DNA of 64,000 nucleotides, from the NCBI RefSeq assembly GCF_963675165.1, contig NC_087385.1:3100501-3164500 (forward strand), read 5' to 3'. The notes under the pieces were generated by a model. That model had not been told where the DNA came from and searched no databases. It worked only from the letters and a program-made list of their open reading frames with translations. Positions 58,273 through 64,000 of this stretch are shown one piece after another (position 1 is the first letter of the stretch; each line of letters begins with the position of its first letter). Source of the stretch: Halichondria panicea (taxonomy: Eukaryota > Porifera > Demospongiae > Suberitida > Halichondriidae). The translations under genes and the position numbers were made by a program.

Positions 58273-58593
58273 ACAGTAGTTGAACGTGGCCTCACCATTT
58301 CTTCCTGACTTTCCTGGAAGTATGGATAGTGGTTATAAAAAATCTACAGGAGGGCTAGGTCGACGGTCGACAACATAAAAATACAACAATTATTGACTAT
58401 CACTTAACACCCATCGATTTAAACAAGTGTATACAGTAGTTGAACGTGGCCTCACCATTTCTTCCTGACTTTCCTGGAAGTATGGATAGTGGTAATAAAA
58501 AATCTACAGGAGGGCTAGGTCGACAGTCGACAAACTCATAAACACAACAATTATTGACTATCACTTAACACCCACCGATTTAAACAAGTGTAT
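58273..58593. repeat. 160-bp direct tandem duplication
   Basis: Two head-to-tail copies, 58273-58432 and 58433-58593, starting acagtagttgaacgtggcct and ending caagtgtat. They differ at only a few positions. No coding content. Confidence 0.9.
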
Positions 58594-58599
58594 ATCATC

Positions 58600-59810
58600 A
58601 CCATCACCTTTTTTAATAGCTACCTTATGTCACTACCATAGTGGCTTTCACCCAATCTGTTGGTCCCACAGGAGTACCAGTATCAGATTCCTTGTTGAGA
58701 CAAATTGGGCATAGTTCGGCTACCGTCTACAGGGTTTTGCAGAATCTTTGCAATACTCAACAAAAAAGCATTGAACGTTCCGTATCTCTAGCACGTCAGG
58801 TATTTGTGATTACTGTACAAGTACACACGTGGTGATATTCAGAACAAGCACACACAGTACAGTATAGGTAGTGCTAGTGCCACTCCAAATACCAATACCT
58901 ATGGACAAAACAGTGACTTGGGTCAAAGCTGAATCATTTCCTGACGACGTTTCTCATGACTTATGTGGATATTATCATGGACGAGGGCGAGATTTAATGG
59001 ATATGTACAAGAAGACAATATTAATTTGTGGTGTGAAGGGTGTGAAGGTATAAGGTATAATTATGTGCAACGGACCCCCGGCTCTACCTGCCAAGCATCC
59101 CTTACCCAAAGCTTTGACTTGGCACAACTAAGCCACCACTAGGACTATGATACACCTCAAAACATGATACACCTCCACATCACCAGCTAAAAGGAAAAAA
59201 GAAAGTATGTCCGATGCTTTTGCTAGTGCTGCTATAAAGTCTCCTTCACGTGCACCAACATCTTCCCGTGCCCAGTTAAGACGCAGCTGTTTAGAAGACC
59301 TTAAGCAAATGTATTGTCACAAGAAGAACATAGCTCTAAATCTCACTCTATGACTATGTGTAACCAGCATGTATTATCCATGTATTATCCATGTATTATC
59401 CATCACAGCTGTGTATTGCTTCTTCATTTGCGTGACTTCACTTTTGAAAAGCATGGGATTGGCAACATGGAGGAAGAAAATGACCCTGCAATTGCATTAT
59501 CAGATTGTCCAATACAATTACACTAGAGATATACCAGTCTCATCCACAAAAACAAACATTTCTGGATGGCCATTGTATACTGTCATAATTATCGCTTAGG
59601 TACTGTGCTCGCAAGATAGCACTGAGTCTTGTGAATCCCGAATTATATAGAAATCTCGTCAAGTGAGACAGCATTATCTTAAACTTCTCGCAAATAATTA
59701 TTATCGCAAATAATAATATTCCAGGCTTTTTGTAAGACAATTTGTAAGACTTCTACCAAACAATTGCACTATTCTGCAGGACATCACAAGAAAAAGCATT
59801 TTGCTTACTA
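58600..59810. other. Unassigned; possible exon fragments
   Basis: Plus-strand frames at 58641-58835 (SVGPTGVPVSDSLLRQIGHS; VYRVLQNLCNTQQKSIERSV) and 58901-59053 (MDKTVTWVKAESFPDDVSHD; CGYYHGRGRDLMDMYKK) have believable composition. A third segment near 59203-59330 reads MSDAFASAAIKSPSRAPTSS. They may be exons of one gene or a transposon relic, but no family is recognised and splice joins were not established. The triplet ccatgtattat at 59370-59402 is another short duplication. Confidence 0.3.
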
Positions 59811-59814
59811 GGCC

Positions 59815-60599
59815 GCCGTGTGTGAGGGGGGGTGTGCACGCCGTGAGTGTGTGGTGTGTGTGTGTGTGTGTGTGTGAGGGGTGTGCATGCTGTGTGTGTG
59901 TGGTGGGGCCATGTTGTGTGGGGCCGTGTGTGTGTGGGGAGGGGGTGTGCAGGCCGTGTGGTGTTTGGGTGGTGTGTGCATGTCGTGTTGGGGTGGGGGT
60001 GAGCCGTGTGCGTGTGTGGGAGGCCGTGTGTGGGGAGGGGTGTGTGTGTGTTGTGTGGTGTGTGTGTGGTGTGTGTGTGCAGGCCGTGTGGTGTTTGGAT
60101 GGTGTGTGCACGCCGTGTTGGGGTGGGGGTGTGCACGTGTGTGTGTGGGGCCGTGTGCGTGTGTGGGGAGGGGTGTGTGTGTGGTGTGTGTGCATGCCAT
60201 GTGTTGTGTGGGGGTGTGATGTGCATGGGAGGGGTGTGTGCATGCCGTGTGTGTGTGTGGGTGTGATTGTGTGGGGCCGTGTGTGTGTGTGCCGTGTGTG
60301 TGTGTGTGTGTGGGGTGTGTGTTGTGTGGGGGTGTGATGTGCATGCCGTGTGTGTGTGTGCATGCCGTGTGTGTGTGGGGTGTGTGTGGCCGTGTGTGTG
60401 TGGTGGAGCCATGTGTGTGTGTGTGCATGCCGTGTGTGTGTTGTGTGGGGGTGTGAACGCCGTGTGGTGTGCATGCCGTGTGTGTGTGTGGGGAGGGTGT
60501 GTGCAGGCCGTGTGGTGTGTGCACGCCGTTGTGGGGGGGGGCCGTGTGTGTGTGTGTGGGGCCGTGTGCGTGTGTGGGAGGCCGTGTGTGTGTGTGGAG

Positions 60600-60633
<34 letters not shown>

Positions 60634-60905
60634 AAGGTGTGTGTGTGTGGAAGTGTGAACGCCGTGTGGTGTGTGTGTGCAGGCGGTGTGTGTGTGGGGT
60701 GTGTGGGGCCGTGTGCGTGTGTTGCATGCCGTGTGTGGGGAGGGGTGTGGGTGTGTGTGTGTGGTGTGTGTGCATGCCGTGTGTGTGTTGTGTGGGGGTG
60801 TGAACGCCGTGTGTGTGTGGAGAGGGGGTGTGCAGGCCGTTTGGTGTTTGCGTGTGTGTAGTGTGTGCATGTGTGTAGTGTGTGCAGGCCGTGTGTGTGT
60901 GGCAA
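59815..60905. repeat. 1.1-kb TG-rich minisatellite
   Basis: Irregular (TG)n tracts are interspersed with recurring words CAGGCCGTGTGGTGT, GCATGCCGTGTGTG, GGGGCCGTGTG and GTGAACGCCGTGTG, forming about 20-60 bp higher-order units. Long open frames on both strands (His/Thr/Pro-rich or Cys/Val-rich) are composition artefacts. Related words occur inverted in the CA-rich array at 63.6 kb. Confidence 0.92.
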
Positions 60906-60932
60906 CTAACCAATGCTACATGGACAAATTAA

Positions 60933-61656
60933 TTAACCCTTAACAGTGAAGTGAAATGTCTGTAAATTCTCTATCAGGTAGAATGCCCATACAACAAGGA
61001 AATAAAATGGTGCAACATGTGTTGCCATAACAACCACGGTTATTACGCTCACCGTTTTTATCATTTTAAATGCTGTGAGATAAAATCCAAATCTTTTTAT
61101 TTTATGGATCAGCCTATATAAAGGCTTGACTAAGCTTGATTTTCACATCATAATGAATGTAACAGTGCTAAGATATATCAGTGCTAAGATATAATTATCA
61201 GTACAATACGTACAAGTATTACTATATCGGTGAACGATCTATGAAATTTACATTCATTACTATTTTAGCTATACTATACTCACTAGTGATATTCTAGCTA
61301 TACTATACTACTCGCCAGAGTCACACGTACAGTGAGCCCTCTCCTGGTCTTTCACCGTCTTGGTCCATAGCGCTAGCGTCTAGGTCCATGTCATGCATGT
61401 CCTCAGTCCCAGACAGTTCATCAGCGTCTGGCATAAAGCTGGTAGCCTTTGGGAGGTACCCCTCTCCTTTGTCATCACCAGAGGCCATTGCTCGTGCGGT
61501 AAGATGCTAATGAAATTTTAACATAGCAACGTGGCTTGGAAATTTCTAGACTAAATTGCACGTGATTCTACGGGTAGTTCAAGCTATACTCCTAAGTATC
61601 GCAGAATTAGAATTTCGCAAAAAAAGTCACTATTGCATCGTGGCCCGTGGCGTTAA
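60933..61656 (-). mobile_element. Family A piggyBac-like element, copy F
   Basis: The right end is GTGGCGTTAA (TTAA 61653-61656), a degraded GACGGTTAA. The left end starts near TTAACCCTTAACAGTG, missing part of the usual terminus. The internal sequence follows copy C closely with deletions. It lies directly against the TG-rich minisatellite. Confidence 0.8.
61321..61498 (-). pseudogene. Acidic piggyBac N-terminus-like ORF, copy F
   Basis: It reads MASGDDKGEGYLPKATSFMP and then the conserved SGTEDMHDMDLDASAMDQDG. The original N-terminus is lost to a deletion. A 4-base insertion (gtac) near the end changes the last codons and gives an early stop. Confidence 0.55.
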
Positions 61657-61754
61657 CCACGTCAATTTCAATTAGGAGTCATCATCAATGCATACATGTA
61701 GCTTTAAAGTATATATAATTATAGTTTTACCTGTGCTTCCTATGTTTCAGTCCT

Positions 61755-62020
61755 CACGCTCCTCAGAGTCTATCGAAAACATTCGAGAGATTCCGGACTT
61801 GAAATTGATGTCGGTTTTTCTTTTGGGTCTTTGACTGGATCTCGATAACTTTTTCTTGAATGAAAGTACAAAATTCTCCTGTCTTCTCGTGATAGGAAAG
61901 ATTGAAGATGTAGCAGAGGCCATGTGTTGCCATGTGTTGTTTAACGACAATGAACAGCGACGTCATGCTCTTCCAGGTCCCTGGCTCTGTAGCTTCTTTC
62001 ATCGGAGTTCCTTTCTGCGT
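61755..62020 (-). pseudogene. Candidate last exon of unidentified gene
   Basis: After an ACGCAG acceptor (about 62020) the minus strand reads KGTPMKEATEPGTWKSMTSL and then FIVVKQHM. A 10-bp tandem duplication (ccatgtgttg, 61920-61939) shifts the frame, after which NFVLSFKKKLSRSSQRPKRK and SGISRMFSIDSEERED lead to a stop near 61755. The basic C-terminus suggests a nuclear protein, but I cannot identify it. Confidence 0.35.
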
Positions 62021-63104
62021 ACTTGTATGCATAATATTATTATTAGTATGCAGCATAACTTACTGACACAACTTTCAAATGAAGGTATCCGAAACCTGAG
62101 AACAAAATGAAGAGACACGTACAAGAAGAGACGTACAAGAAGAGACACGTACAAAAAAATATTTTTAAGAAGTATTATTGGTGTTTAATTACACAGAGAC
62201 GACGACACACTAATTCTTTGCAGTGTGCTGTAGACATGTGTTGGTGTAAGCTGTATCCACAGACTCTGCAGTCAAACTCTGCAGCATGCTAGAGCGTACT
62301 TGAGTTTTTCTGCAGTACATAGAAATAGAAGTCGTCTTCAAAGACGTTTCTTAAGTTGTCTTGAGATGTGACCAAACAGAAATCCACTGTAGCAACAAAC
62401 GAAATTGGTGTATGCAAGAATTCACATAAATGAGCCCCATGAGCAGCTTGGGGTAGGTTTGACTCTTCTGTTCAAGGTTTTGGTTTTCCCATCTCTGAAG
62501 TCAAAAGAGTGACATTTCTCTCGTATGAAATGTGGTCCTCTGCGGAGGAGCATAGAAGTGTGAAGCACTTTCGTTTTTTCTTGCCGCCTTGATGCCACGG
62601 TTGAGGTTTTGTGTCCGATAGTAAACAAACCACTTCCATGAGTAATACCTCTCCATCATCACCACCATTAACACTCAGGATAGGTTAACACTCAGGATAG
62701 GCAGATTATCAAGGGTCGGTTTCGTCATTAAGCACGACATACTTTCGATCCCCAGAATTTCATTGTCAAAATTTGCTCAATCGACAAATTGGTTATTCAC
62801 AACATAACATGCATCAATATCCTTATTGGAGTAGTACGAGGGTTGTAGGTGCTCGCACTTGCCATTGGTTCATTTTTGCATTAATTTATACTTTAACTTG
62901 TTATAATTATTAACTTGTTATAATTATAATGAATTTTATATTAAAGTTAGCTTATCTATTCACTGAGAAGAAAAGTACATGCATCGTTACTTATTGTATT
63001 AAAGATGTATATGTATAAAATCTAAAAAGAAAAGACTTGTGTATATGCATATTGTTATTTATTGTTATAATATTATGGTAGGCCCTCAAGAAAAAGATGA
63101 TTCA
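62021..63104. other. Intergenic, no supported gene
   Basis: A short repeat of (agagacacgtacaaga)n lies at 62101-62155. A minus-strand open stretch at 62628-62422 (HTSMLLRRGPHFIREKCHSF) is unassigned. The rest is AT-rich. Confidence 0.4.
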
Positions 63105-63340
63105 GTTACGGGGGGTCACCCGGCCGCCAACTAATACCGCGAGCGGTAAACCATTTACCGCCCGCGGCTAACACTATTATCGCGAGGTCACCGCCTCATT
63201 TTACCGGTCGAGCGGTAAACGAGGAAATGCCGCCAGCGGGTAAAGGGTCACCGCCTCATTTAGCCGTCATTTAGCTGCCAGCGGTAAAACCTTTACCTGC
63301 CTGAAAATACCGCGAGCCTTACCGCCCTAAAATGGCGACA
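63105..63340. repeat. GC-rich cluster of GCGGTAAA/TTTACCGC motifs
   Basis: Within about 230 bp the words GCGGTAAA, TTTACCGC, ACCGCGAGC and GGTCACCGCCTCATTT recur in both orientations, including the perfect GCGGTAAACCATTTACCGC at 63144-63162. Base composition differs sharply from the surrounding AT-rich DNA. Nature unknown: perhaps a MITE or a multi-site binding region. Confidence 0.55.
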
Positions 63341-63612
63341 TCGCTGTTTATAATTAAAGCGCACCTTGGTTTATCCAGATGCTCAGCCAGTACGTATGGT
63401 TCTTACTGTCCCTAGAAAACTAAGCAAGGTGAGAGTTGACCCCAATCTCCGTTAAACTAGTTTATAGATAAGGTCTGGAAGGTCCTATATTGGCACGGCT
63501 ATGGACTGTAGATGGATTCAAAAGGTTTGTTTTATTCACTTCACCACACGTACACTTGCTTGTAGCTGGTTAAAGGGGTGATGCCCCAGATGAAAGCACT
63601 CTCATCAGTATG
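63341..63612. other. Intergenic, no supported gene
   Basis: Nothing recognisable. Confidence 0.5.
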
Positions 63613-63832
63613 ATAGACACACAACACACCACACAACACACCACACACACACACACGCACACACCACATGGCATATGGCGTGCTACACACAGACACACAC
63701 ACACACACACACACAATACACCACACACACACGGCCACACGGCCTGCACAACCCCTCCCCATCCCCACACACACACACACACAAACACGGCGTGCAAACC
63801 ACGCAAACCACACACACACACACACACACATA
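63613..63832. repeat. CA-rich minisatellite
   Basis: (CA)n tracts are interrupted by ACACGGCCACACGGCCTGCA, ACACGGCGTGCAAACC and similar words, inversely related to the 59.8-60.9 kb array. ORFs through it are artefacts. Confidence 0.9.
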
Positions 63833-64000
63833 GCAGCGACTATCCTCTATTTTGTCAGACAAACAATTTTGGGACTGTTGAGTGGGTGAACAAGACTAGC
63901 CACAAACTTCATTTGTTGTCCCTGTTATCCAACACATTCCTGCAGAAAAATAAAAAAAATAATGTTAATAATTATTATTGCAATTTTACTGGTCAAACAA
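63833..64000. other. Intergenic, no supported gene
   Basis: AT-rich end of the window; no feature seen. Confidence 0.5.

Noticed and set aside
59701-60913. Open frames of 365-389 codons, His/Thr/Pro-rich, on the minus strand
   Set aside because: They run entirely through a TG/CA minisatellite. Similar-length frames exist in several frames and on both strands, and there is no domain content.

Overview
The window looks like a compact, AT-rich metazoan nuclear genome, most likely a demosponge (inference). The reasons are genes split by many 40-60 bp GT-AG introns, a protein-kinase relic of a type I associate with sponges, and a dense mixed transposon load (BEL/Pao, LINE, Helitron, Harbinger, piggyBac-like, Tc1/mariner-IS630, CACTA/tnp2, hAT, Tigger-like). 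Nothing bacterial (operons, ribosome binding sites, CRISPR) is present, and I saw no rRNA or tRNA gene.

Layout: 1-5 kb holds a degenerate IS630/mariner transposase and exons of an unidentified minus-strand gene. 5.08-11.05 kb is a nearly complete BEL/Pao retrotransposon with identical 189-bp LTRs, a 5-bp target duplication and a tRNA-Tyr-like primer site, but a broken gag-pol. 11-16 kb has no solid gene. 16.1-18.2 kb stacks three non-autonomous elements. 19.2-22.5 kb is a decayed Harbinger (nuclease plus convergent Myb/SANT partner) with a nested MITE. 23.8-25 kb is a CA-rich compound minisatellite. 26.37-30.19 kb is the most interesting block: imperfect terminal inverted repeats enclose an approximately 14-exon RNase H-fold transposase-like gene and, convergently, a gene whose C-terminus resembles the zinc-binding ballast domain of P2X7 receptors. 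31-44 kb carries CACTA, LINE, piggyBac-like and other MITE copies. 44.3-46.3 kb is a piggyBac-like element containing a Helitron/PIF1-type helicase fragment. 48.6-49.6 kb is a kinase pseudogene, 49.7-52 kb a tnp2 (CACTA) pseudogene, and 52.6-54.5 kb a second, truncated BEL with a nested MITE. 54.84-57.06 kb is a complete 2.2-kb IS630/mariner element with TA duplications, perfect 23-bp terminal repeats and a second convergent ORF with a SHOCT-like hairpin. 57-64 kb has a hAT relic, a 160-bp tandem duplication, a 1.1-kb TG-rich minisatellite, another piggyBac-like copy and a CA-rich array.

Two themes run through the window. First, three DNA transposons share one architecture, a transposase converging on a partner gene (Harbinger/Myb, IS630/SHOCT-like, RNase H-type/ballast). 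Second, exact tandem duplications of about 4-25 bp are everywhere, and several fall at frame changes in otherwise readable genes, including in a BEL whose LTRs are identical. This is either an unusual mutational process or an assembly artefact. All family assignments were made by eye.
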